DNA of 64,000 nt from Ceratopteris richardii (Eukaryota; Streptophyta; Polypodiopsida; Polypodiales; Pteridaceae): positions 132,419,138 through 132,483,137 of the forward strand of contig CM035423.1 in the NCBI GenBank assembly GCA_020310875.1. Reading direction: 5' to 3'. Position 1 is the stretch's first letter; each line of letters begins with the position of its first letter. The position numbers and the translations under genes were made by a program. Shown here piece by piece: positions 23,382 through 33,830 of the stretch. Under the pieces are notes generated by a model. That model worked only from the letters and a program-made list of their open reading frames with translations, did no database searches and was not told where the DNA came from.

Positions 23382-23768
23382 CTAAAGAAATCCACTTCTT
23401 ATGTTCAGGTTGACTGTATGATCATAGATCCAATCTTGACCCAAGACAAGAGGTTTAGTGAGATCCTCATCTTGACGCACTAGCACTTTGATTGTCATCA
23501 GAACATCTTGAAGGTAGATGGGAAGCTCCACATCGCCCATGCAAGGGGCTTCCACACCTGCCAATCCTATGAGATATAATTCTATAGGATCGATACTTAA
23601 TTTCAATTCTTGACATTGAGAAAGTCTAACTGCTTTAGTGGTTGCACTTGAGTCAATCAATGCTCTTACAGTATTTGCACACTTTCCTTTTCCTACCTCT
23701 AGGGTCACAAAAGGACGTCGATCGATTATGCAAGGGGAAATTACAACTGATGCTTTAAAAATGGTCAT
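23382..23768 (-). pseudogene. Gypsy I retropepsin-like region
   Basis: A 128-codon open segment resembling the aspartic protease domain of gypsy elements. It shows the strand preceding the active-site region (ALIDSSATTKAVRLSQC), a middle GxxEAPCMGDVELPI strand, and a closing PLVLGQDWIYDH, where VLGxDWL is the usual end motif. It is a fossil of a retroelement protease. Confidence 0.7.
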
Positions 23769-24277
23769 GTGGTATCTTCGCGCATCATGAGCATCTCACC
23801 TAGGTTGATCTCTACCTTGTCTCCTCAATTTCATTCGTCAAATGCATGCTAAGGCTTTTGCATGTGCTTCTTCCCGAACTTGTTTTTCCTCTTCCTTACA
23901 TTTCTTTGTAGTGTTGAGTCGATTTAACATTTCCTCTATGAGAGGTTCTTGATATAATTTGACTCTACATCCACTAATATAACTAGTTAGGATGTTTCCT
24001 TCTAGTTTGGCTAATTAGAATGCTCCATTTGTTGATATTCTATTAATAATGCAAATTTTTGGGATCTTTCTAGTGATTTGGAATGCTCAAGTGGTGTGGT
24101 TTATCATGTCATGCATGAAAACAAGAAATACCAAGTTTCTCTATTTGTCACGACACAGGTCATCATCTTGGGACCTGTGCAGAGGTCTACCATATCTATA
24201 GAAGCTGCTGGAGATGATGGTACAACTAAAACCTGTAAGAAATGTTCAAAAACACACAAAAACAAAATTCACAATAA

Positions 24278-24310
24278 CTCTCTCTCTCTCTCTCCCACAC
24301 ACACACACAA
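24278..24310. repeat. (CT)n-(CA)n microsatellite
   Basis: A compound dinucleotide run, CT repeated about eight times followed by CA about seven times. Nearby 24375-24430 is GAT/GGA-rich simple sequence and 23255-23285 is an (ATC)n-like run. Confidence 0.9.
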
Positions 24311-25149
24311 GTGGAATGAGGAAAATGAGGTGGGGAAGGGAATATGACTAAAAAACTGAAAATTCAGCAAAGATGGAGATGGAGGTGGGAGATGGTGAGG
24401 ATGATCATGGTGATGATGATAATGATGAAGAAAGTAAGAAAAAAGTGAAAACTAAAGAAATTGCCTATGACTCCAATGTCAGAACTCTATGTCTTACCAT
24501 CACACGCTCATCCTCAAAGCTCTCTTCTCAATAACGGCGCCAAATTTGGTGTCACTCTAGTACAATGGTGAGTACCAACATGAAGAGATCCACCTCATAA
24601 ATGTCAATCTGTGGAGATGTGAGAACCGATATGATGACCATGAGCAAGTGAAGGCACAAGTGCGTGAGTGAGAAGCACACTAGCATGCACACACATACAC
24701 ACACATGCACACAAGGCAAGAACAAAGAGAGGAACAATGGAGTGCTTCAATTATCAAAGATCTCTTTTACAAAAGCTTTAATCTCTAACAAGCTCACCTC
24801 AAAAATGAGATCTGTAGCTCTTTTATAGTTTTTTACTAGCTTTGGTCTTCTCTAGACCTAGTGTCCGGCCTAGTTAAAAATTAGGTTCTAGGGCTTATTT
24901 GAGGGCTCAAATAGAATCTAAAAATTATGAAAATTGATATGTGGGTAATTCTAATACTCCTCAAGCTTGAGGACTCCTCGGATTGAAAAAAAATGGAGTC
25001 TAATCCACCAAAAATGGTAATTTCCAATGTTTGTGTAGTGATGAAAATCACTTTTGATTGAAAATAATTCATGAAAATTTGATTAGGCCTATTCTTTGTT
25101 GGATCAGCATAATGTTTCCATCTCCTTACTTCTTTTATCCCCTTTCTTT

Positions 25150-25412
25150 GGCTTTCTTTTTTGTTGACCCTTGTAATAGGGTGATCAAGAGGTAGAGGCT
25201 TCGTCAAGAAGCTATTTTCCAAAGCTATTGTATCGATTTATTCAAATCTATAATATAAAAACTTCTCTTTCTTTAATCATATCTTATATACCCTTCTGTG
25301 TCATATTTTCTCTTATCTTGTGCAAAATCTGCATTTTTTTCTCTCCTCACCTATACTTGAGTTATCAAAATCTTCTGATTGAGGATATTTTGTGATTGAA
25401 CAGATGCCACAA
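25150..25412 (+). repeat. 5' LTR end of gypsy E
   Basis: The LTR end is defined by the primer site two bases downstream. 25190-25320 matches gypsy F's LTR in the opposite orientation, including AAGCTATTTTCCAAAGC. The left LTR boundary is not visible, and 24900-25150 could be either LTR of E or flank. Confidence 0.65.
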
Positions 25413-25413
25413 G

Positions 25414-25425
25414 TGGTATCAGAGC
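25414..25425 (+). other. Primer-binding site of gypsy E
   Basis: TGGTATCAGAGC is complementary to the initiator methionine tRNA 3' end. It is followed by a gag-like region from about 25440 and preceded by the LTR end. Confidence 0.8.
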
Positions 25426-25439
25426 AAAATCGATCCTCC

Positions 25440-26202
25440 CCAATGATGGAAGGTTTGATGCAAAAGATTTGTGAGCAAGAGGAGCTTAATCAAAATCTTC
25501 TTGGAGAATTACGCAAAGAATGAGGCAAAAAGAAACCAGAAGGTACAACAAATTTTTTCATGGAGCTAAATGATGAAGTGGATGAATGTGCGGGAACATC
25601 TAGTGTGCATAGAAGAAGATTTAAAAAAAAAAAGCAATTATGAAGATATGGAGGCAGGTGAGTTTGCCCTCAACCAAGTCTTCAAGAAGGCAAAATTGAA
25701 TGATTTTGATGGTGAGAAGAAGAGCGGTGAAGATTTGGATGCATGGATTGAAGATCTAGAAGATTTTTTCGAGCTTCTGCAATTTAGTGAGGAGTCATAG
25801 GCAAAGGTTGGGATCCTACACCTATGTGGCATCGCAAAGCTATGGCGGAAGTCCTATATGTAGACTTGAATGCATTTTGGTCCGATTTTATGGAAGGAAT
25901 TTAGAGAGCAAACAAAAAAATGTTAGTGTTATCAACAATACAATATGGAGAAGATGATGGAATTCTACAATTTTTTACAAAACGAGAGATACAAGCATAG
26001 CTTATCTATTGATGAGTACAAAGAAAAGTTCTTACATCTCCATAAATATGCATTGGAGGTTAGTGGTGATGCTTTGAAGAGCAAGTTTATTGAAGGGCTT
26101 CGTGAGGAGCTTTTCTATCAAATGATGGGATCTAGATATGTTGATTTTTTGGATGTTGCAATGGCCAAGAATTTCAAGAAGATGGAGAAGTTCAATTTGT
26201 AG
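25440..26202 (+). pseudogene. Gypsy E gag-like region
   Basis: Segments KAKLNDFDGEKKSGEDLDAW and IEDLEDFFELLQFSE (25690-25790) and EFYNFLQNERYKHSLSIDEY, then LRKYALEVSGDALKSKFIEGL (25960-26100), have the look of a gypsy gag capsid region: F-D-G, W-x-x-x-x-E-x-F-F and Y-x-x-x-F-x-x-L. The neighbouring RT supports this. Confidence 0.65.
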
Positions 26203-26379
26203 AAGGTGAATAGAACTAGATTCATTGCCATGGGAAATAGGCCACACAGACCTACCACAACAAACATGAACAATTCAAAGCAGGATTCATCTTCTAATAA
26301 TCAAGGTAAGAATCCTAGTCATGTGGAAAATCAAAGGAGGCATCAACCCATCCATTGGTAGCAAGACACTGATTTTATT

Positions 26380-27453
26380 GAGCAGGCAAAAAGACTCAGT
26401 TCTCGTTTTGGATATCACCAAATTAAAATCAAAACAAAAGATATACCCATGACAGCTTTTTGAACATGTTATGGCCACTACATGTTTATGGTCTTATCTT
26501 TTGGATTAACAAACTCTCCTGCCACATTCATGTGCCTGATGAACAATGTTTTTCATGATTACATATAGGAATTTGCCTTAGTATTTCTTGATGATATATT
26601 TTTATACTCTAAAGATGATTTTGAGCATGTTATACATCTCAATAAGGCTTTGCAAACTCTTAGAGAACACAAATTCTATGGAAAGAAGAGTAAGTGTTTC
26701 TTTGCTAAGGATAAACTTGTGTATCTAGAAAGATCCATATCTAAAGAGGGAATTCATATAGACCAGGATAAAGTGAAAACAATAGTTGATTGGCTAGTTC
26801 CTAAAAGTGCAAGGGATATTAGAAGTTTTTTAGGACTGGGACAATATGAACGAGCACATATTAAGCATTTATCTAAGATAGCTATTCCCCTCACAAATTT
26901 GACTAAAAAGAACACAAAATTTGTGTGGATTGACACATGTTAAAAATAATTTGAATCATTGAAACAAAAATTCATCGAAAATTATGTTTTGAAAATACCA
27001 GAAATGGGAAAGCCTTTTGTGGTTGCATGTGATGCAAGTTGTAGTCAAATAGGATATGTTCTTTCAAAGGATGGTAGGGTGGTTGCATATGAATCCAAAA
27101 AATTGAAAAAATCTGAACTTTATTATCCTAATCATGATCAAGAAATGCTTGTTGTTGTACATGCACTTAAGCATTGGAGGCATCTACTATTACGGATTAA
27201 ATTTGAATTGAAAACAATTCATCAGAGTCTAACATACATTTCTACACAACCATTGCTTAAAAATAGGCAAAATCATTGGATTGAATTATTAAGCGAGTAT
27301 GATTTTGACATTAATTATGTGGCTAGTAAGGAAAATAAGGTCACTGATGCATTGACTCCGAGACCCTCATGTAATCTCCTTTCTATAATAAATTCGGATT
27401 TCCTCAATCAAATTGAAGAAGAACTAAAACACGAATCTTTTTATGCATCTTGA
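26380..27453 (+). pseudogene. Gypsy E reverse transcriptase and RNase H
   Basis: RT boxes: RFGYHQIKI near 26400, [11 protein letters not shown] near 26500, LVFLDDIFLYS near 26580-26610 (the active-site pair of aspartates is here), and the thumb region KSARDIRSFLGLG near 26805. The RNase H domain starts [18 protein letters not shown] at 27013 and continues [20 protein letters not shown] and IELLSEYDFDINYVASKENK. The frames and order are those of Ty3/gypsy pol. Confidence 0.8.
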
Positions 27454-27802
27454 ATTTTCTCCATGCAAATAGGGGATTCATGTATCAAGATAAATTTCAT
27501 TTGCAAAATGGATCTTTATATTATAACAATCAATTATGCATATCTTCTGAGTCTCCATTGAAAGTTCAAATATTGCATGATTTTCATGATGCACGTTGTT
27601 CTACACATCCACTTTATTAAAGGACCTATGTTAAAACAAAGAATTCTTACTTATGGCCATGTATGAAGCAAGATATTAGAAAATATGTTAGTGAATATTT
27701 AAAGTGCCAATAGGTGAAATCTAAGTTTAAGAGAATTCTTGGAATGCTTCAACCTTTGGATGTTCCAAATTAGAAGTGGAAGTCTATCTCTTTGGACTTT
27801 AT

Positions 27803-28033
27803 TGTTGGAGTTAGATGTCTATGAAAGCACGCGAATAGCACAAGGAAGAAGAAGAAGCTTGGAGCACAACACACAATATTGAATGTATTACCACTAGAAT
27901 GTACAAAGATAAGTAACCCATTAGGGCTATAAGTGTATATACAAGCCGGGAGAAAAAACCTCTTAAAGAGGGAAAAAAGTGCCCCTGATGTTCCTAGAGT
28001 GTTCAAACACGTCACTACCTAAATATATCAACA
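27803..28033 (-). repeat. 3' LTR of copia D
   Basis: A 231-bp LTR. On the minus strand it starts TGTTGATATATTTAGG and ends CTCCAACA, the same as copia C's 3' LTR. The purine tract lies just outside on the right (28034-28046). Confidence 0.9.
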
Positions 28034-28312
28034 AATCCCCCCTCAGAGTGATGCTGTGAACAAGGAGCTTGCACTCATGTATAAGGAATTGCCATGCTAT
28101 GTGGAATCAATCCACAAAAGGAAGTAAGCCCAAAGCTTTGTGGAAAACTTCAAACTTCTCCCTAGGCAAAGCCTTCATGAAAATGTATGCAATGTTCTCC
28201 TACATGGGCACATATGCCAAGTTAATCTCTCCATCAGAGAACCTCTCCCTGACATAATGATAATGCACCTCAATGTGCTTATTGTGAGCATGGAACACAG
28301 GGTTCCTCACAA

Positions 28313-29322
28313 CTACCAATGCACTCTAACTGTCAGTGAAGATGGTGGTGGCAGAAGACTCACCAACACCCAAATCAGCCATAAGGCATCTGAGCGACAC
28401 ACACTCAATAGTTGTTGTGAAAGCTGCCCTATACTCAGCCAAGATATGCATGAGCTATGAAGCATGAAGCAAAAACCACTAGTGGACACACGAGTGCCAT
28501 AGCAACTAACCCAGTCAGAATCAAAAAAAGCATGTAAATCTGGCAATAGTGATCCCCCTTGGGATAAAACAATCCAAGTAGCCAAGTACCATCCAAGTAG
28601 TGAAAGATGCGCTTAACTGCCTACCAATGCTTGACTCCTAGGCAATGCATAAGCTTGCTCATCTGTGAGATAGCAAACTTAATATCTGGCCGAGTAATGC
28701 ATAAGTAAATCAAGCATCCAACAGCTTGCTGATAGAGAACAGCATCAAATACATCTCCATCATCATGAGGACTCAATCATAAACCTGTCTCCATAGGAGT
28801 GGCAATAGCTTTACAGTCTTCAAAGCCAAAACGCTACAATAAGGTGTCAATATATTTTGTTTGACACAAAGCCATTCCACCATCAACGTGCATAAACTGA
28901 ATGCCCAAATAATGATGCAAATGCTCCAAATCAGACATCTCAAATGAGGCATGCAAATCAACCCTAAAATTAGCAATATGCTTGTCATGAGGAATAGTGA
29001 CCAACCTGTCATCAACATACACAACAATGATCAAAAGTACATCATTAGCATGCTTAACATATAATGTGCTTTCAATTGGAATGTTCTCAAAACCATGTGC
29101 AATCAGATAGGCATGTATTTTTTCATACCAAGCATGTGGTTCTTGCTTTAAACCATATAATGCCTTCTTTAACCTGCACACCTGGTTTTCATGCCCTTTG
29201 TGTAGAAAGACATGGGGCTGAAAAACATACACACCATTCAAAAATGCAATTTTAATGTCCAACTGATGTACATTCCAGCCATGATGAGCTGCAAGTGCAC
29301 AAATGCTAGGAACAATAGTCAT
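28313..29322 (-). pseudogene. Copia D reverse transcriptase and RNase H
   Basis: Minus strand RT: VHQLDIKIAFLNG near 29260, KKALYGLKQEPHAWY near 29150 and IVVYVDDRLV near 29020 (YVDD box). RNase H follows: VSTSGFCFMLHSSCISWLS near 28450 and ANVSGNPVFHAHNKH-like sequence near 28310-28270, the usual copia tail. Confidence 0.75.
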
Positions 29323-30340
29323 TCGGCAATTTTATAGGCTGACATATTTTCAGCCAAAACCAAAAACTATTTGGAGCACATAAACACTTCGGACTTTGCT
29401 TTGAGTGGTTATACCCATGCATGCCTGGAGAAATCGATGAAGTCACGAAGTAAAAATAGTTCCCAAAAGAGGGTGTCTCCATAGGACCATAGATATCACT
29501 GTGAACAAGCCACAATCTCTCAATAGCTCGAACTAAACCATATTTTGGGAATGAGGAATGTTGTATTTTGCCATAGCCTTCACATACATGTTTTTTGGGT
29601 GCCTCAATTTTGGGCAAAGAGGACACCATTTCATACTTTTGCAGGCATAGAAAAGTAGCAAAATTTAGATGACCAAAGCGTGCATGCCAAAGCTTTGCAT
29701 CTGAAATACCATGAGAATCATGTTCTGCACATGCCAAATCATTCACAAATTTTTCATAGTCTATGAGCTTATATAGCCCACGACATAAACTGCCACAAGT
29801 AATAATCACGTTGCTATTTGAAAGATCATGAACTATACATCTGTCAGCAATAAATTTCACAACCAACCCAATCTTGGCTAATGCAAAAACTGATAACAGA
29901 TTTTTCTTGATCCTTGCCACAAATAAAGCATTCGATAGAGTAAAAGAACTACTATTAGCAGTAGTCAGAATGATCTTACCAACTCCCATGACAGGATAAG
30001 AGGAGTTGGTGGTGCATGTGATAGTATTCCCTATAGGGGCACGCTCAAGTGAAGTGAAGACTGCACTGCAAGGTAATATGTTTCGTTGGCCCACTATCAA
30101 AATACCAAACATCTGAATCTACTACAAACATACACTATTCATGAGAAGCTGGGTCAAAACTCCAAACAGTAGTAAATGCCCATTCTTCATTATGCACAAG
30201 ATTAGTAGACTCTGTTTTTGGTGTAGAGGCCTCTGCAACAACCATTCCGGCCTCTTTCTTCTTTGCCTTTTAGTAGCCAATTTTGGACAGCTCTTAATGA
30301 CATGATCATCTGCTTTATAGTATTTGCAAAACAATCTCAA
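29306..30340 (-). pseudogene. Copia D zinc knuckle, protease and integrase regions
   Basis: Minus strand: the knuckle CKYYKADDHVIKSC near 30340-30290, the protease region around 30112 onward (GQRNILPC in place of the usual start, then APIGNTITC), LWHARFGHLNFATFLCLQK at about 29690, and the integrase core LVHSDIYGPMETPSFGNYF at about 29500. The family match is to copia C across the same interval. Confidence 0.75.
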
Positions 30341-30682
30341 GTTTTTTAATTTCTTCTCATCTTTGTCTGCAGCATTTGCAGATTTTTGCTTACTAGTATA
30401 TGACCTCCATTTACCTTTGCCCTTCTAACTAGATAGGAAAGCTTGATCTGCAACACGCATAATGGACCTATTCTGCTAGATCGATCTTCCTGCAGCAGAA
30501 TAGAAACAAACTCTTCAAATATTAAGGGATTTGGATTGCCTTTCATCATCAAATGAAGAGTAGAAGCAAAACTATGATATGAGTCGTGAAGACGACACAG
30601 AAAACAACCATTCTTTCAAATCCTTGATCTTTGCCAGAAAATTGTCCATAGAATCACCTTCATTCATATGCTCACTCTCCAA

Positions 30683-31039
30683 CTATTTTTGGAGGTAAGC
30701 AACATGAGCCTCATTCCTAGCCTGGTACAATGTGATAAGTGTATCCCAAGTATCCTTAGTTATTCTGCAAGAGCAAATGTGAGGAATAATGGCATGTTTG
30801 ACATACAAGGCTATTAGTGCATGTGCCTGAGCATCTTTACCATCCCAACAAATTTTCTCTGAAGTAGGTGCAGTAGAAATTGTAGCACGAACAGGAATAT
30901 GAAGAATATCAATGTTCCACAATCCTTTTGCAACGAATACATGTCGCATCATATAATCCCACAATGGGTAACTAGTACTATCCAACTTATCCTCAATAGT
31001 CAACATACGGAATACATCACTACTTTCAGCCATGGCCAC
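30683..31039 (-). pseudogene. Copia D gag N-terminal region
   Basis: 119 codons on the minus strand, MAMAESSDVFRMLTIED, then LDSTSYPLWDYMMRHV and WDTLITLYQARNEAHVAYLQ. This is the UBN2/copia-gag pattern (Y-P-L-W and W-x-x-L). It matches the gag start of copia C at 6262. Confidence 0.8.
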
Positions 31040-31387
31040 TGACTAAAATATCATGATGCAGAAATATGACTATATCTAAAAAATTTGAGCAGAACTACCC
31101 GGTCGACTTTTGCTAGACCTATAGAAGACTTTGTGATGCTTATACTAGCGAACTGAAACCTGTATATATCTTTGGCACAAAAAGACAAAATAGCCTACAC
31201 GAGCATTCCAATAGTGTGTTCGGATGCCGAAATGAGCACAGATCGCAATTTTGGCACACATAGCAAAGCTGTTTTGATCCCCTAATCACCCTAAGTATGC
31301 TCACCAAATTTCGTGCGATTTTGAGACTGTGACCAGAGGGGTGTCAACGATCCCATAGATGAAGTGACAACCTACTCTAATACCAAT

Positions 31388-31564
31388 TGTTGGATTTAGA
31401 TGTCTGTGGAAGCACGCGAACAACACAAGGAAGAAGAAGAAGCTTGGAGCTTAAGTAACCCATTAGGCTATCGGCCGAGGAAAAAAAAAACCTCCTAAAG
31501 AGGGAAAAAAGTGTCCCAACAATCCTAGTGTGTTCATGCACATCACTACCTAAATATATCAACA
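31388..31564 (-). repeat. 5' LTR of copia D
   Basis: A 177-bp LTR. The outer end TATATCAACA is followed by the TTTAT duplication, and the inner end is followed by the primer site at 31371-31386. It is shorter than the other LTR, so the pair is not young. Confidence 0.88.
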
Positions 31565-32039
31565 TTTATCACTAAATTACCTACGACCAGAAGGAAACAT
31601 GATACCATCTTTGTGGTAGTTGATCGACTCACCAAGATGGCACATTTGTTTCCTATGAAAAAGATTGGTACTACCTTCAATGTTGCAAGACTCTTTGTAA
31701 AAGAAATTTTTGAACTGTATGGAATGCCTAAAAACATAATTTCTTATAGAGGCTCTAAATTCGCATCAAACTTTTAGAGAGAAACATTTGAATGGATTGG
31801 AACTCAACTTTGTATGAGTACAACTTTCCATTCACAAACCGATCAGGAAAGTGAGAGGGCTAATCAAGTACTTGAAGATATGTTGCATATGTGTGTGAAT
31901 GAAAAGCAATATAATTAGAGTGAATATTCGCCCTTGATTGAGTTTGCATACAATAGTGCATGGCATGCATCTATAAAAATGACTATATTTGAGGCTATGT
32001 AGGGTTATAATTGTTTGACTCCACCTTCATTTTCTAGTT

Positions 32040-33360
32040 GATACTCACTTTCATGACACATAGTCTGAGATATCCTTCTCATCCATGCCTATCTAGATTA
32101 TCTCTAATGAGCATGTAGTCTTGGGCCTCCTTCTTTAGACTCGTTCTTCTTGCTAATGTCATCTCTTGAGGGAATGATTTCTTCCTTAGAAATTCTACCA
32201 AGGGAATACTCCAATCAGGTATTAAAGACATTTGATACAAAGTATTAAAGACATTTGATACAAAGTAGCATGTTCCACTGTGGGCCTGAAATTGGAAAAT
32301 CCTTACACATCCTATAGGCATATGCTTACATAGCTGGTCAATACACACCTAATCTTTTAAGAGTCTATAGGGTTTGGTGTTTCAAATGGTGTTTCTCTAA
32401 TGCACCTACATGTGCTAGTTGCAACGATTTCCAATACTCTTCTTTGTCCATGCAACAAACTAACACTCCTTGATTAGTGTGCTTGTATATACTACCTACC
32501 ATGATATGATACTTTTGAGATTTAACCACCTCTTTCTCCTTTGTTCTCATTATGGGATATTTGGGTCCAAAAGTGAGAATAGGCATCATAGCTTTAGCCC
32601 AAGTACTACTTTCAAGTTGAACAAGTAAGCATCAGAAAGTGCATCCAATACTCCTTGCGGTGATTTTCTTGAAGTAAGCCTAGACAGGTGATCTGCCTAG
32701 AGTTGAGTATTGTCTTTCCTAACAATCACTTCAAAATCGTATTCCGTTAGTAAGAGAAATCATCTTACTAATTGGCATGTATTGCAAGGTTTGTTCACTA
32801 GGTATAGTAGAGCCTAATGATCTGTAAAGAACTTAAACTTATTTGCAAGCAAATAGTGTCTAAACTTCTTGACCACATACACCATGCCTAATCCTTCCCT
32901 TTCTATAGTCGTGTAAATTCTCTCTACTGTGTTCAAATATCTACTAGCATAAGCAATGGGAAGATCAATGTTTCCTTCACTCATGGGTTGTGCTAGCACA
33001 CATCCAATAGCAAAATTAGAAGCATCCACATGAACATGGAATGGCTTGGTCCAATCTAATGTGGTCAAAATTGTACTAAATACAATCATCATCTAAGCTC
33101 ATTAAGTTCTTGCACTCTTCATTCTATTCAAAGTTAGTCAAAAGATTGTATAAGGCTTTGTTATTATCGCATACATGTGGATAAAGCGGTGGTAATATCC
33201 ACAGTGACCCATGAAAGCTTGTACTTCCTTGAGATTCTTTGGTCTAGGTAGCTCTATAATGGTTGTAGCTTTATCTTCATCCATTGATATCTATTCTTTG
33301 ACACTATATTTCCTAGAATCTTGCCTTGCCTAACCATTAGTTAGCCTTGAGCTTTGTTAA
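32040..33360 (-). mobile_element. Ty3/gypsy fragment J
   Basis: A minus-strand gypsy pol fragment holding the RT end (33350-33110), RNase H (33092-32814: KPFHVHVDASNFAIGCVLAQ, DLPIAYASRYLN, REGLGMVYVVKKFRHYL) and the zinc-binding start of integrase (32590-32080: AHVGALEKHH). It abuts the end of gypsy E at about 32039. No LTR is recognised. Broken, old. Confidence 0.7.
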
Positions 33361-33830
33361 AGTTGGAGGGCTATGGAATTTCCAGAAGCCGATGCATCAA
33401 ATTGAGCTTCCCAAAATTATAAAACTATTAGAGAGTGCAAAATTACAAAATTAGTAGAGAGTGCAATGGTGTTTGTGTGTGTATGCATCTAAATTTGTGT
33501 GCAATGCAGCTACTTTCTTTGCATTATAAGTTATTTGGCAATAGAGAGAACTAGAATCCATGCATATTCCAATTATTGTATCGAGCTTAGAAGAATTTGA
33601 TGATTTTTCAAGTTTCTTAGAATGATACAAAAGTAGACTCACTTTCTCCAATTTGATAAAGAGCTATTTTTATATAGCTTGCATATGAAAATGTACAAAT
33701 ATTTTGGCGAATAAGATGACAATGATTTGGAAGTCGAGACTGTAAAATATCATACCTCTCATCAACGTGTATCATGTAAATTTTCATGAGAAATGAAATG
33801 ATCTACATCATCATGTGGAATGCAACGGCT
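33361..33830. other. Non-coding spacer
   Basis: No gene recognised. A short tandem repeat of about 29 bp (TTAGTAGAGAGTGCAA-like, about 33418-33462) occurs twice. Confidence 0.5.

Larger units (their letters stand above)
22641..24900 (-). mobile_element. Ty3/gypsy relic I: LTR, gag, protease region
   Basis: In minus orientation a primer site TTTGGCGCCGTT (24533-24544) lies just inside an LTR that starts at 24550 on the plus strand and runs to about 24900. A protease region is at 23768-23382 (RPFVTLEVGKGK, ALIDSSATTKAVRLS, VLGQDWIYDHTVNLN), followed by a spacer with acidic and basic stretches at 23375-22848. The GGCGCCGTT primer type is common in plant Tat/Athila-like gypsy elements. RT of the same element is not clearly identified. 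The relic is broken. Confidence 0.6.
27803..31564 (-). mobile_element. Ty1/copia element D, inserted in gypsy E
   Basis: A minus-strand copia of the C family, with LTRs at 27803-28033 and 31388-31564 and a perfect TTTAT target duplication (27798-27802 and 31565-31569). In minus order it has a primer site TTGGTATTAGAGTAGG (31386-31371), gag (31039-30122) with a zinc knuckle (CKYYKADDHVIKSC), protease and integrase (30112-29306, GAG-pre-integrase LWHARFGHLNFA), RT (29322-28834, QLDIKIAFLNGVY, VYVDDRLVT), RNase H (28585-28313) and a polypurine tract (28034-28046, GAGGGGGGATT on minus). At 3.76 kb it is shorter than C. It carries several breaks and is younger than E. Confidence 0.88.
25150..32038 (+). 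mobile_element. Ty3/gypsy relic E (split by copia D)
   Basis: A plus-strand gypsy of the same family as F. Its 5' LTR end is at 25150-25412, with primer site TGGTATCAGAGC at 25414-25425. Gag-like segments are at 25570-26202. RT runs from 26380 to 26940 ([53 protein letters not shown]) and RNase H from 26959 to 27453 (CDASCSQIGYVLSKDGRVVAYES, ALKHWRHLL, NKVTDALTPRP). The integrase region lies on both sides of D (27600-27797 and 31570-32038: HDTIFVVVDRLTKMAHLFPM, AYNSAWHASIKMT). The 3' LTR is absent. An old element with several breaks. Confidence 0.85.
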
